A DNA stretch of 64,000 nt from Falciphora oryzae (taxonomy: Eukaryota > Ascomycota > Sordariomycetes > Magnaporthales > Magnaporthaceae). The position numbers were made by a program, and so were the translations under genes. The stretch spans positions 160,006-224,005 of the forward strand of contig JNVV01000054.1 in NCBI GenBank assembly GCA_000733355.1, written 5' to 3'. Shown here piece by piece: positions 22,397 through 33,137 of this stretch (its first letter is position 1; the number at the start of each line of letters is the position of its first letter). The notes beneath the pieces were generated by a model. That model saw only the letters and a list, made by a program, of their open reading frames with translations, searched no databases and was not told the DNA's origin.

Positions 22397-23197
22397 GGTG
22401 GGCAGACCGAGGCGGACACTTCAATCGAGGAGAGAAGAAAGGGATGCGTTCAAGGTGCCCGCAACAGGCCGGTCAGGGGGTATTCAGAGTCCGAGAGTAA
22501 TCAAGTTTAAAAATGTTTTGATAAAATTGTTTGCAGGGAAATTTGATGGAAAGCCTCGCAAGGCTCGGAGGAAGGAACCTGGGGCACTGGCTGGCTGGCT
22601 TTTATGGGTGCCTGCTTCAATGCGCAATTTTTTGAGCAAACCGCTGCACCGCGTCGCGAAACCCCGGGCTACTCACTCACCGAACAGATGGGATAGGCGT
22701 TCTCCAAAGCGGCTGTGTAACGAGAAACGCCCGCGATGGCGCCCTCCATTCAGCCTCTCAGGCGGGGTGGAGCCGAGATGCATGTATGCCTGCATTTCAT
22801 GGCGGTGTTGGTGGCCCCTTGCCCCATTTAGCGCTCACGCCCTGCCTCCTATCACGCCATGCCATGCGTCGAAAGACGACTGGCAGGCTAACGGCCTTTA
22901 GGCAACAAACGCGCAGGCTGGTTTCTTCTCAATATCTCGGGGCATCACGAAGGCGAGAAGGGGCGCAACTGTCATGGGGATTGGCCATTCGAGGGGTCCG
23001 AGGGGCTTGGGCACAACCCCTGTTAACTCCTCATTCGGCTAGGCGTCAGCAAGGCGCAACGCGATGATCGTCCCCCATAAGTATTTGGATAAAAGGGAGC
23101 AGGTTGGCGCAGAACGGGCCGATCACAACAATACAACGGGGTGGACAAGAGCATCTGCGCAACTTCGCTCAAGCCTCATATCAAACTCTTAGCGAGC
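22397..23197. other. Divergent promoter region of HET gene and membrane-protein gene
   Basis: 800 bases between two divergent start codons with no domain-bearing ORF. A GATAAAAGG element at about 23089-23097 lies some 100 bases upstream of the plus-strand ATG and may be its TATA equivalent. Confidence 0.45.
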
Positions 23198-24244
23198 ATG
23201 GCTCCTAGCATCGCCGAAATGGCCGACTGGTCGCCCATCCAATTCGACGCTCTCGGCCTCGTCACCATCTTCGGCACCAAGGAGATGAACACCTCGGTCG
23301 GGAATCTGGTGGAGAGCGACGCGACAGAATGGCTGCCAGTTCTTGGATCCTATACCGTGGCCAACGACGAGATCATCTCCCCCGAGCCGGGCTTCGTCCT
23401 GTATAACATCTCGGACGGCATTATGGCGATCGACGTCTCGAGTTGGTTCACCCGATGGCTGGTCTCGTACCCAATCACCTACTCCGCCACCACCATCACC
23501 CTGAGCACGGGTGGGACGCCGATGCCCATCGCGCGCCGCGTTCTCGCCCTCGTGCTCGGCTTCATCCCCTTCGGCATCCTGCTAGCCATCTCCATCTTGC
23601 TGTCCGACACCTGGGGGATCGTCAACACGGTCGCCCTCATACTCTCTGTGCTCGTGCGGCAAGGCATGCTGCTGCAGCTCCGGTCCTCCATCGACCGCAC
23701 CGTCGACGGCCTCCGGGACGACCCCGGCAGCAACGTCAAGGTCTTCCTCACTCTGCCCGGCGGCAAGGCGGTGACCATCCGAGGGCCCCGTGGGCTGGTG
23801 GTGGACTGCCTCCTGACGGATCCCCGTCCGAAATGCCCGCAGGTCTACTTCTGGTCGAGAGTCGTATGCTGGGCCGCTTTCGGGGCCCACGCCTTGACGC
23901 TCGGGATGAGCTGCCTGCTCTACCAGATTCTGTCGGTCTGCGTGCTTCTGGGGAGCACCTACCTGGCCGCGACGCACCGGGGAGACCGGAAATGTGTGGT
24001 TGGAACTAAGCTGCGGCTCGATGTCGACATGGGAGACCCTGGCTGGACTCGGTCTCCTGCTTACAGGAGGCTTGATTTGTCCCACGAAGAGGAAGAGACG
24101 ATGCTGCGATGGGGCTTGATGCCGCAACGATCGAATGAGACCTGGTGGCGTCGATACAGGCAAAAGGGCCAAGTGCCGCTGCAAAAAGAAAAAGGCCAGG
24201 TGGTTCTAAGCATCGACAAGCAAAAGCCGGAAGATGCTAAGTAA
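23198..24244 (+). CDS. Predicted integral membrane protein, function unknown
   Basis: An uninterrupted ORF of 348 residues from the ATG at 23198; an in-frame GTG at 23141 is less likely as start. The first 95 residues are hydrophilic with acidic character. Two adjacent hydrophobic helices follow near residues 110-150 (VLALVLGFIPFGILLAISILL and WGIVNTVALILSVL), then a soluble loop of about 80 residues (DDPGSNVKVFLTLPGGKAVTIRG). A second hydrophobic pair lies near 225-265, and the tail is basic with Trp residues. I do not recognise a family. The divergent pairing with a HET-domain gene, both inside direct repeats, suggests a joint role such as membrane partner or regulator of the HET protein; this is inference only. 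Confidence 0.65.
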   Translation: MAPSIAEMADWSPIQFDALGLVTIFGTKEMNTSVGNLVESDATEWLPVLGSYTVANDEIISPEPGFVLYNISDGIMAIDVSSWFTRWLVSYPITYSATTITLSTGGTPMPIARRVLALVLGFIPFGILLAISILLSDTWGIVNTVALILSVLVRQGMLLQLRSSIDRTVDGLRDDPGSNVKVFLTLPGGKAVTIRGPRGLVVDCLLTDPRPKCPQVYFWSRVVCWAAFGAHALTLGMSCLLYQILSVCVLLGSTYLAATHRGDRKCVVGTKLRLDVDMGDPGWTRSPAYRRLDLSHEEEETMLRWGLMPQRSNETWWRRYRQKGQVPLQKEKGQVVLSIDKQKPEDAK

Positions 24245-24445
24245 GATACCAAAAGGACGGTTCTTGTCCTGTTTGCGTGCGGGCTTTGTGGTTCCGGGGT
24301 GGGCATCCGCAACACAACATCTACATTTATTTTTATCCTGGGGTTTGCACTTTCCCGTACACCAATTCCAAGAATCGCCCAGTAAATACTCGAATACACG
24401 CTTATAAACCTACGCATAACGTACCCGGTTGAAGCAGCCTATGTT

Positions 24446-24507
24446 GGCGCATCTCGATTCACCTCGCCGCGACGGCCACCCCAGATTTGTACCTATTTCG
24501 AGCATGC
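24446..24507 (+). repeat. Right copy of ~60-bp direct repeat
   Basis: Same orientation and near-identical core as 19645-19704. It ends shortly before a 5S rRNA fragment at 24570. Confidence 0.75.
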
Positions 24508-24569
24508 CACCTACCAGATTAGTAGTCACTGCCCTAAGCTCATAGGGTCAATCCTCCCCACCTCCTGCC

Positions 24570-24641
24570 ACATACGACCATACCCACTGGAATATACGGG
24601 ATCCCGTCCGCTCTCCCCTAGTCAAAACCAGTGAGGGATGG
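24570..24641 (+). pseudogene. 5S rRNA gene fragment (5' part)
   Basis: The sequence begins with ACATACGACCATACCCACTG and continues with GGGATCCCGTCCGCTCTCCC, the canonical 5' half of ascomycete 5S rRNA with the helix III and loop A/C region. It keeps recognisable similarity to about the GTGAGGG segment, then diverges. The 3' half (box C region and the TTGTATGT end) is missing, so it is a remnant. Dispersed 5S genes are normal in Sordariomycetes. Confidence 0.75.
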
Positions 24642-24807
24642 ATTGACTATGGGAGAAGCTGCTGGCCAATGGGCGGTCGCCCTTGTTCCCCACTCGACCA
24701 AATGACAAAAACGGTCGCGACCGCACCACCGCTTTCTCGCCGTCGACGAAATGGCCATCGCTCCTACTGCTGCTGTGGTTGCCCTCCGTTATTGTGCCCG
24801 CAGAATC

Positions 24808-26802
24808 ATGGGGCCGAAATCATCATCTTCGCGATGGAATCCTCGGGATTGGCTGCGCAGATCGCGAGACACGGCGAAGCCTGGGGAACAGGATGCTGGC
24901 GCGGAAGACAGCCTGCTGCCGCGCCCGCCCGAATTGCAGTCCGCAAGCTCCGCATGGAGCTCGACCAGAATTGCGTCTCCACCACCCCCCCGGCCGCTGG
25001 TATCCAGGCTGGTCCGACTGCAGCCGGCGTCCCGGAGCCTGGGCCATGCTCCGCAGGCCGAGCCGCCGCCGTCACGCCCTCCCAGAGTCTCTGGAACGAG
25101 GCCTACGAGAGCCTCGAGAAGGACGACGACACTGCCGAACTTGTCCGAGCCTATACCGAGACCATGGAGAGAGTCCTCGCGGCCGAGAAAGCCCCTCAAA
25201 CCTCTGGTTCAGGCAGCCGCGTCTCGACCGGACCGAACACCCCAGCCGAGCGACAGGAACATATGAGAAAACTGGTCGAACTCGGCCGAGCGAAAATCGA
25301 GACGGCGTACAACACTACAAAGGGGTTGGGTGACGTTGCCAGATTTGTTCTCCGTGTCAAGCCCATGATCGACCTAGCGGTCCAGAACATCCCGCAAGCT
25401 GCCCTCCCCTGGGCTGGTGTCTGTATTGGGCTGCAGGCGAGCATTTTGCAAAGAATGGCTTATTCCTATGCTAACCAACAGTTTGGATCCTCCTGAATCC
25501 TGCGAGCGCGGCACAATCGAACCGCGATGGCATTGCCTGCGTCGTGTCTAGGATGTAGTGGTACTGCGGCCTCACCGAACATGTGCTGAAGCCAAACAGC
25601 GCCGTCGTCGGGAAGGAGAGCTTCCAGTTTGTCCAGCAGTAGTTAGAAGCTAGGATTGCCGCGCTTTACAGGGTCCTCCTTCTGTATTAGATGAAGAGCG
25701 CTTGCTCCTTCTACCGGCACCCGGGCTGGGTCTTTGTCCGTGGCCTTGCGAACCTCGACGACTGGGATGCCGACCCCAAGTGCGTTACCGAGGCCGAAGA
25801 AACTCTTCCGAAAGATTGGGACCAGTTCGACAAACAGCAAGCCCAGAGCCTCCGGGGGTGCCATATCGAGATTGCCAAGAATACGGAGAAGCTGCTCGGG
25901 GACATCCATCACGCTGTTCAGGAAAACAACGTTCTGCTAAGGGAAAAAGAGAACAAGGAGTGCATTCAGCTCTTTCAATCGACTGATCCGCGACACGATA
26001 AAAAAACGCATCGAGGATACCAAGGGTGGTCTATTGCGAGACGCGTACCGCTGGGTTCTCGGCCACAAGGACTTCCAGCAATTCCTCGGCGACGCACAGA
26101 GCCGGCTGCTCTGGATCAAGGGCGATCCCGGCAAGGGCGAGACCATGCTACTCTGCGGTATCATCGACGAGTTGGAGAAGCGGCCTGCCGAAACAGGCCT
26201 CTTGTCCTTCTTCTTCTGCCAGGGCCCCGACTCGCGCATCAATAATTCTCCTGCCGTCCTTCGCGGCCTCCTCTACCTGCTCCTCGACCAGCGGCCGTCT
26301 CTTGTCCGGCACGCGCGGAAGAAGTACGACGTAGAATGCGTGCTTGCAAACGCTCGAGGGGCACAGCGACTGGGTCGGGTCTGTCGCATTCTCGCCCGAC
26401 GGCCAGAGGCTCGCGTTGGCCTCTTACAAAACCGTCAAGCTCTGGGACGCGGCGACGGGCGCGTGCCTGCAAACGCTCGAGGGGTTCACTTCCACTTTAT
26501 CATTTGATGAGACAAGCTCGTACCTCCATACAGATTTTGGGACTAAATTGCTACACAAACAATCGGCTGCTGGTCCAGCAGCGTTTCAAGCCCATTTACA
26601 ACACCAAGATTTTGAGGGTATTGGCATCAGTGCTGATCGAGCATGGATTACTTGGAATGGAAACCATTTTTTGCGGCTGCCTACTGAATACCGTGGGTTG
26701 TGTACAGCCAAAACAAAATTGACAATAGTTTTAGGCTGTTCATCTGGGCGGGTGTTGTTCTTCCAGTATCAGGAGCCCCTTGATAGAGAAAGTCTTCCTT
26801 GA
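24808..26802 (+). pseudogene. NACHT-WD40 STAND protein (HET-E/NWD-like NLR), decayed and internally deleted
   Basis: Pieces of a fungal NLR-like receptor lie in order but in different frames. An MGPKSSSSRW start is at 24808. An NWD-type N-terminal domain spans about 24950-25480 (SLWNEAYESLEKDD, ALPWAGVCIGLQ). Its continuation at 25487-25990 includes SNRDGI, a TAG at 25556, WYCGLTEHVLK, two more TAG codons and ECIQLFQSTDPR. The NACHT start follows, with GLLRDAYRWVLGHKDFQQF and P-loop GDPGKGET. After about 26330 the frame jumps directly into WD40 sequence ([37 protein letters not shown]) and the usual C-terminal cap ending at 26802. Most of the NACHT domain and all but one or two WD repeats are therefore missing. 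A frameshift also sits at the A7 run near 26000. The family senses non-self and activates cell-death effectors; this copy cannot encode a working protein. Confidence 0.85.
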
Positions 26803-26882
26803 ATTGAATCCTCTTTTTTCTTTTCTCTTTGCCCGTTCCCGAGTCGTAGGGGGCCGCGCATTTTTATAGGATTGTACTGCTC

Positions 26883-27558
26883 TCAAAGAGTATGTTGGAA
26901 CCGTGTAGCGTTTTCCATTGACTCATAGTGGCGAACATGTTTTGCCACAGCATGGACGAGGGCCAGACCGTATTGCGCCGCCAGCTTCTCGGCGGCGGGG
27001 CCGTGCAGGAGCGTGTGGCCCTGCGCCGAGGGGATGTCGAGATGGCCGTCACAAGGGGGACCGGCGGAGGAGGGGCTAGATGAGCCGCCGAGGTCGGCGT
27101 CGCTGTGCTCGAGCATGGCGCGGCCGAGCAGGATGGGGTTGCGCACGCGGCGCAGGCCGGCGGCGCCGACGCCGCGATTGGCGCGCCCCCGCGAGACCAT
27201 GACCGAGGCCTCGAGCTCGTTGAGGCCGTCGCGCGTGAACACGGCCCCGTGGCCCGCGTTGAAGAGCGGGTCGTCCTCGAGCTGCAGGACCGCGTGGACG
27301 GCGGCGTCGAGGGCTCTGGGAGCTGTGAGGTTGTCGGGATTATGCCGACGGGTGTTATCATGTACGTGTGTGTTTGGATACCTAGGAGGCTTAATTGGTA
27401 TGATGGAGACTATTCTACGGGGCTCTAGTGCCCGGGGAGCATACGATGGTTAACAGGGCGTTGCGGAAGGCATTGTATCGATCCGGCGGGAGGTTCCCGG
27501 CCCCGTCGTGGATGATAAGGCGCGGTGTTGTGATCAGGGTTTGTCGTTTGTATTCCAT
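26883..27558 (-). pseudogene. Type-2 (Ntn-hydrolase) L-asparaginase/isoaspartyl peptidase, truncated
   Basis: The N-terminal exon begins at ATG 27558 and reads through RLIIHDGAGNLPPDRYNAFR, matching the family start. After an intron-like gap, 27320-26883 encodes ALDAAVHAVLQLEDDPLFNAGHG, then LNELEASVMVSRGRANRG and NPILLGRAMLEH, all diagnostic of the asparaginase alpha subunit. The reading frames of the two parts cannot be joined using the available GT and AG sites, and the protein stops at FQHTL. That is before the Thr nucleophile that starts the beta subunit, so no active enzyme can form. It lies tail-to-tail with the NACHT-WD40 pseudogene, only 80 bases away. Confidence 0.8.
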
Positions 27559-28042
27559 GGTTCATTTCTATCCAAGGTAAAAACGAGAACATCTACAGAG
27601 TCGAGTCCGGCTATTTGATCGCGTGTAATACAGACTTAAACGGACCGAGATTAGGAGATGTTCGGGGCCCAGGCGGCAAGGTTCCCCCAGTTTTGTTATC
27701 AATCTTTTTATTTCTGCCTCACTTCCCCGCGTCAGCTGGTGGAGATGTCTTTCTCTTCACGTGGTAACGCGTTTCGCGATACGCAGCCCAATCCGTAACG
27801 TTAACCATCACCAGCCCACTTGCCCGTTTGGTCCGGTAGTGACTTCCGCATTCGGAACTGCAAGCACCATAAGCGATTACGGATCTGGCGATGACCCGTT
27901 CGACGGGGACGAGGAAGGCGCAGCCTTGGAACATGCAGCCTCCATCCAGGCACAGATTATCAACACCTCGCCTCAAATCCCACTAAAGCACCCAAATCGA
28001 GAACCCTCCAAATCCTTGCCCTCAGCCAGCATCGCAACCACC
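27559..28042. other. Upstream region of RecQ-type helicase gene
   Basis: Contains an in-frame ORF extension (from 27761) that lacks helicase similarity. It is probably leader and promoter DNA for the gene starting at 28043. No TATA box was seen. Confidence 0.45.
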
Positions 28043-30565
28043 ATGCTTGCCCGATCGCTGCTCGCCAGGTCCCGGCGCCTTTCGCGACCTGCCTTCCGCC
28101 AGCGGAATGCCGGCGCCAGGCCGCCATATGCCACGCCGAGCCGCATGCAGACGGTGAAGATCAAGTTCGAGGATGACGATGACGAGTTTGACGGTGTCAT
28201 TACTGAGGGCTTTTCGACTCTAGAAGACGTCAAAAAGCCGCGGACCAAGCTCGAGGCCGACGACTCCACGCCGTGCTCTCGTAAAGCCGAGCTGGCGCAA
28301 AAGATCCTCCGCCAGACATTTGGCCGCGATGGCTTTCGCCTGGAGCAGGAAGCAGCCATTTCCAGCATCCTTCATGGCAGGAATGCCATGGTTGTAATGC
28401 CCACGGGAGGAGGCAAAAGTTTGTGCTATCAGGCAAGTCAGCGTACATATCGTCTCTTATTATCCTTCTACATCTCAGACATGTGGATCGGTCGCCTCCC
28501 ATCTCACCATTGCTTGCACGTAGATAACCAAAAGCGTCCTCTTCCTAGCTTGCTAACGTCACATGTTACAGGTCCCAGCGATCGCTTTCGAAGAGCTGGA
28601 TCTCGCCAGTGATGCCGGTAGGCCCGGTGGCCATGGCATCACCGTCGTCGTTTCTCCCCTCCTTGCTCTGATGAGAGACCAGGTCAACATACTCAAGCGC
28701 AAGAGCGTTGCTGCTGAGAGCATGGACTCCACCAAAACTTGGGAGCAGCAGCAGGAGATCGGCGCCAAGATGCGGGACGGGACTTTACGTCTCCTGTACT
28801 GCGCCCCTGAGCGATTCAACAAGAGATTCGTAGAGAACCTAAAGCAAGTCGCCGGTGGGGTCCGGCTTGTCGCCGTCGATGAGGCCCACTGCATCTCCGA
28901 ATGGGGCCATCAGTTCAGACCGGACTATCTGAAGGTTGCCCGGTTCGTCCAAGAGGTCAAGGCCGAGCGGACCATCTGCCTTACGGCCACGGCCACGACC
29001 AACGTCATTAACGATATCTGCAAGGCTTTCCACATTGCTGAGACTGATATCTTCCGCACTACACCCTATCGCTCTAACTTACGACTTCTTGCGAAAGCCG
29101 TGGAGCGCGCAAAGGATAAGCTGGATGAGCTCCTTTCTTTTTTGAAGGAACACAAGGGCCCAACGCTGGTATACGTTACGGGCCGGGAGCAAACGGTGGT
29201 CCTGGCGGAGAAGCTAGTCGAGGCTGGGCTGCGCGCTCTCCCGTTCCATTCAGGCATGCAAAACAAAGACAAGGAAGCCAACCAAGACAAGTTCATGGCT
29301 GACGAGGTCGATATCATTGTCGCCACGATCGCGTTTGGCATGGGAATCGACAAGCCCAACATCCGAAATGTGGTGAACTACGGCATCCCTGGCTCAGTCG
29401 AAGAGTACAGCCAACAGGTTGGCCGCGCGGGTCGGGACGGAAAGCCCAGCACCTGTATCTTCTACCTCTGCCCCAGGGACTTGGGCGATCGCGAGGTGCT
29501 CGCCTATGGTGACAGCCTAACGCGGAAAGCAGTAGTCTCGGTGCTACGAAATATCTTCGACGACGATGTCACGGCTCTTCCTCTGGATGGTGTCTTCAAA
29601 CGCAACCACTTTGCCCAGGCAAATGAATACGACATCCGTGATAGTCCCCTATCGGTCATCTATGCGATACTGGAGCTGCGCTTTGGATTGATTCGCGCCA
29701 TTAACCCCGAGTATGGACCGTACAAGTTCTATCCTCAAAGCCGGTTCGACGTCACTATCTCGCAAGACAAGTCGCCCGCAGCGCAAGCTATTATGCAATT
29801 CTGCTGCGAGCAAGCGAGAGGTAGGGTTTACAGCATGGATGTCAAGGCCGCTGCTGGAGCCCCGAACCTCACCCGGCGAGATATTATCAACAAGCTCGAC
29901 GAGTTACACGGCAGGCGCATCATCAGGCTGACGGCATCGGGACTGGAAAACCGGTATCAGGTTATGTCCAAAAAGCTGCCCCGGACGCCCGCCGAGATCG
30001 ACACTCTGGCGGGCGAGATCTTTGCCACTCTGAAGCAGCATGAAGCCGACACAGTCCAGCGGATCGATCAGGTCATAGGTGTGGTGACAGGAGAGCAGTG
30101 CTTTGCCTACGCGCTTGCGTCGTACTTCGGCATGGGCCTTCCGGACGGCAAGAAGCGCTGCGGCCACTGCAGCTGGTGCGAGACGGGCGTCGCCGTGGTG
30201 ATGCCCGAGGCGCCGCCCCGGGATCCGGTCTACCTGGACCTGATCGTGGAGATCCTTAACACCATCCCGGACCGCGACGACCCGCTGCTCCTGACTAAGA
30301 TTGCGTTTGGCATCATCAGTCCGCGCATAACGCGGATGAGGGCTTGTAGGAATCGTGTGTTTGGGTCGCTAGTGGGCCACGACTTCGGCGTAGGTATCTC
30401 CAGCTCGAAGAGTTTCTTGTCCTGCCCTTCTTGATCGGATTTCTGGTTTCATACTAACATGGCTGCCACTTCTAAACCCACCCCCTATAGGCGGTTCTCG
30501 ATACGTTCACCCGGGTCTGCAGCTGTGAGGGCGGCGAGGGTAGCAGCGTCAAGCAGGAACCCTAG
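28043..30565 (+). CDS. RecQ-family ATP-dependent DNA helicase
   Basis: Three exons (28043-28432, 28572-30389, 30491-30565) give 760 residues. The first intron uses a GC donor in an ideal CAG|GCAAGT context. The last splice (GTAGGT...TATAG) replaces a short read-through tail with AVLDTFTRVCSCEGGEG before the stop at 30563, matching the family's end better. Helicase motifs are complete: motif I MPTGGGKSLCYQ near residue 120, motif II DEAH within VDEAHCISEWGHQFRPDY near 233, motif III LTATAT, and motifs V-VI with ATIAFGMGIDKPN and QQVGRAGRDG. A RecQ zinc-binding-like segment with CGHCSWC lies near 659; no HRDC domain is visible. RecQ enzymes unwind 3'-5' at forks and recombination intermediates. 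The N-terminus (MLARSLLARSRRLSRPAFRQ) is basic and non-acidic like a mitochondrial presequence; localisation is inferred. The N-terminal acidic patch (EDDDDEFD) follows. Confidence 0.88.
28433..28571 (+). other. GC-AG intron in helicase gene
   Basis: The donor is CAG|GCAAGT and the acceptor TTACAG|GTC. Removing it joins CYQ to VPAIAF in frame, the expected continuation after motif I of RecQ helicases. No GT donor nearby gives an in-frame join. Confidence 0.8.
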
Positions 30566-32724
30566 ATGCCGGCGATTGAGAAGGAACCGATGAGCAGCAC
30601 CCCCTCGGGCTGATAAATTCAAACGTCTAGCGGCCGAGGCTGGGGGTGTGATCCGGCTCCGGGTCCAGTTAGGCCTCCAGTAGTCGGTGCCGGAGGCGGA
30701 CTTGAAGCTCTTGGCTGCGCTCAGAGGCCAATACTCATGCCACCAGCGAGCTAAGCCATGGACATGTTTCTCCGCTGGCCCTAAGATAAATCTTAAGCGC
30801 CCATCTTTAAGGCAACTCTGTGTGACGACAATCGCCCAAAGCTTATCTTGAGGGATATAGCTCACAGGGGTGTGTAGCATCAGGCACTATCCGATAACAA
30901 ACTACCTTTTAGGAGGGGCGAGAAATTGCCCGCGAGTCCCCCCTCCAGGGCTTGTGTCACAAAGCCAAGATTTCTATCAGTGATGACGGATTTTACCGCC
31001 AAGATATATATGACCATGCGTAATGGAGGGAGAGAGAACAATCTTGGCTTTTTGGACGGCATTTGTGTCCCCGCCACACGATTCCCATGTCGGACTTATC
31101 TGTTCCTTGGCTTTGTTTCCCCATGCGTGCCATGTCACCCCGCGGCCCGACCGCAGAAGGGCGGACAGGCAGATGAAGTTGAAACAGCGTACCCCAGGCG
31201 ATCGACGGGCTTGGGTCAAAACAACCTCGACTGCCCGTGAGTGAGGGCCCCACTGCATTCCACATGCGGCATCTGGTCGCGTGCTAATTCGCCCGCCAAG
31301 AGACCAAAACCCCCGTTGCCGTCGTAGTCGAGGTGCGCGGTGGCTGTGCAATGTCGACGATATCGCTTGGCTTTCACTAACTACTCATTTTCTTGGCCGA
31401 AGGTTGTTTTTTTTTCTCCTCCTGTCTTGGCTGTCGCAGCACATTTTGTCGCCAAGCAAACGAAATTTTGAAAAGGGTTCCGTTTTGATGGGCGCTGCGG
31501 CGAAGCACCTTTGTCATGTTGGAGGTTTTTCTTTTCCCAAAGCTTGTCAAAAGCGGAGGAGCAGGATTGAGGGCTGGCGGCTCGAAGGCTCCGTGCCCTT
31601 GGAATGTTCCGACGATAATGAGATAGCTACAGTCGAGGAGGTGACAGAAGTGATCAACACACTCGATCCACGTAACTACGGTGTTTCAGAGGACGATATG
31701 ACCCGCCTGTGTGGAGTTGCAATGAAGACCGTGTTGTGCTTTAGAGGGAGCAGTGTGAGAACGTAGCGCCCGATGAAAATGGAGGGTGTCCAGGGCGAGG
31801 TGACGACAAGCCGGGCATCGCGGTGGGAATAACAGCGGGAAGCCGCTGCGAGGGATGTCACGGCTGCAGGGGGTCATGTAGCACGAGACTTGGCCACCTT
31901 CCCGCACTGACCTTTCGGGCCGCTGTATGCAGCAGATAGAAACGGTGGTGGTTAATATCGGAGTGCTTCTTGAACTGGCCCGTGTCATGGGCCGGCACAA
32001 CGGTCGCATGTAATCTACCAAATAGACCTTAGAATTGAAGATGGAGGTGGAAAGAGGGAATCAACAAAGTGGGCGTGCTCGTGCCCGCACCTGAACGCCA
32101 GTCAGTGTGGCACGTGCACGGCTGAGTCAGCCCGACTCACGCCACGCCATGACAGCCCGAAGCTATTCGGGGTTGTTTGCAGAGGTGACAAAGGGAACAC
32201 GTGATAGATGCAGTTGAGTGCTGTGGGTGCAAGTCCAGGCCTTAAGGCAAGCCGCTACAGCGTTTATAACGAAAGGGAGGCCTGGGCAAACACATCCGAG
32301 CGAAGTCTGACGACAGACCTCGGCTTCCACCTCCAAAGATAAACTCCCAGTACCTGGTAGTAAAAGTGAGCTCCTGTGCCAAAAGAATAATGTATATAAA
32401 AGGCCGAAAGCTTTAGAATTAGGCGTGCAAAGCGGAATGGAAAGGCGTGAGCGTTTTTCGATTGATGGAATGTTTTCGCCTGTACGGCGTGCTTGCCCTA
32501 CAGCGTCCTTTGCTGCGCTGAGTGAGCTGAATGCAGGCCGTCCGCCACCGCACAGCTACCACCTTTATGATTTCGTTTTTCTTCCAGATCCCCTCCATAT
32601 ACGCTTGCCTGCTCTCTGGAAACATTTTTCCAAAGCCCTCACGACTGTCAGATTGCCCACGCCCGCGCCCTGAACACCTCGTCCCCCTCTCACCGCAACC
32701 GAGGTAAGTAATAATCATCCTTTC
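30566..32724. other. Intergenic/accessory sequence, no gene recognised
   Basis: 2.1 kb without a supported gene. ORFs up to 161 codons (31281-31766) have no recognisable domain and shifting composition. A strong TATATAAAA at about 32393-32401 precedes an 82-codon ORF (32425-32673) with no known similarity; the promoter-like site may be real, but the product is not supported. Confidence 0.45.
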
Positions 32725-33013
32725 TGTTGGTAGGAGTTGGTACTCCTGTGGGCTCGGAGATCTCCAAAGTAGCGTGAACAATGATCCTTTATATCAAAGG
32801 GATCATTCTAGTATTGTGCACGAAGAGGAAAGGAATCTATCTGCCAGAGAGGGAGCAGGAGGGAGGCTATATATACACGATCCAGATCACCAAAGGGCCG
32901 TCCCAGCCTCCGCGGGCTTGCGGGTCCTCGGGTCCCGAGATCGGAGATCACGGGACCAGAGGATCCGGCCCTCTCTGAGCTCTGCCGATTGCCTGCACAG
33001 GCCAGTGCAATCC
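32725..33013 (+). repeat. LTR, family 1, first copy (3' end lost in sequence gap)
   Basis: The sequence begins TGTTGGTAGGAGTTGGTACT and is about 90% identical to the reverse complement of 41100-41400, which is a complete solo LTR. A promoter-like CTATATATACACG lies at about 32871. The copy stops at GTGCAATCC where the N run starts, so the terminal CCAACA and any internal element cannot be seen. Confidence 0.8.
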
Positions 33014-33083
33014 NNNNNNNNNNNNNNNNNNNNNNNNNNNNNNNNNNNNNNNNNNNNNNNNNNNNNNNNNNNNNNNNNNNNNN
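33014..33083. other. Assembly gap (70 N) at an LTR end
   Basis: 70 unknown bases directly at the end of LTR family 1. A repeated element probably broke the assembly, so the true gap may hold a longer retroelement. Confidence 0.9.
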
Positions 33084-33137
33084 AAAGACAAGTGCCTCTG
33101 TCGTCCATAAGCTGCTGCTAGTCTTTATAGCATCTGG

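Noticed and set aside
31281..31766. 161-codon plus-strand ORF
   Set aside because: No domain, no promoter-like context, changing composition; not enough to call a gene.
32774..33121. ORFs running through the N gap
   Set aside because: Artefact of translating N as X; the region is LTR sequence.
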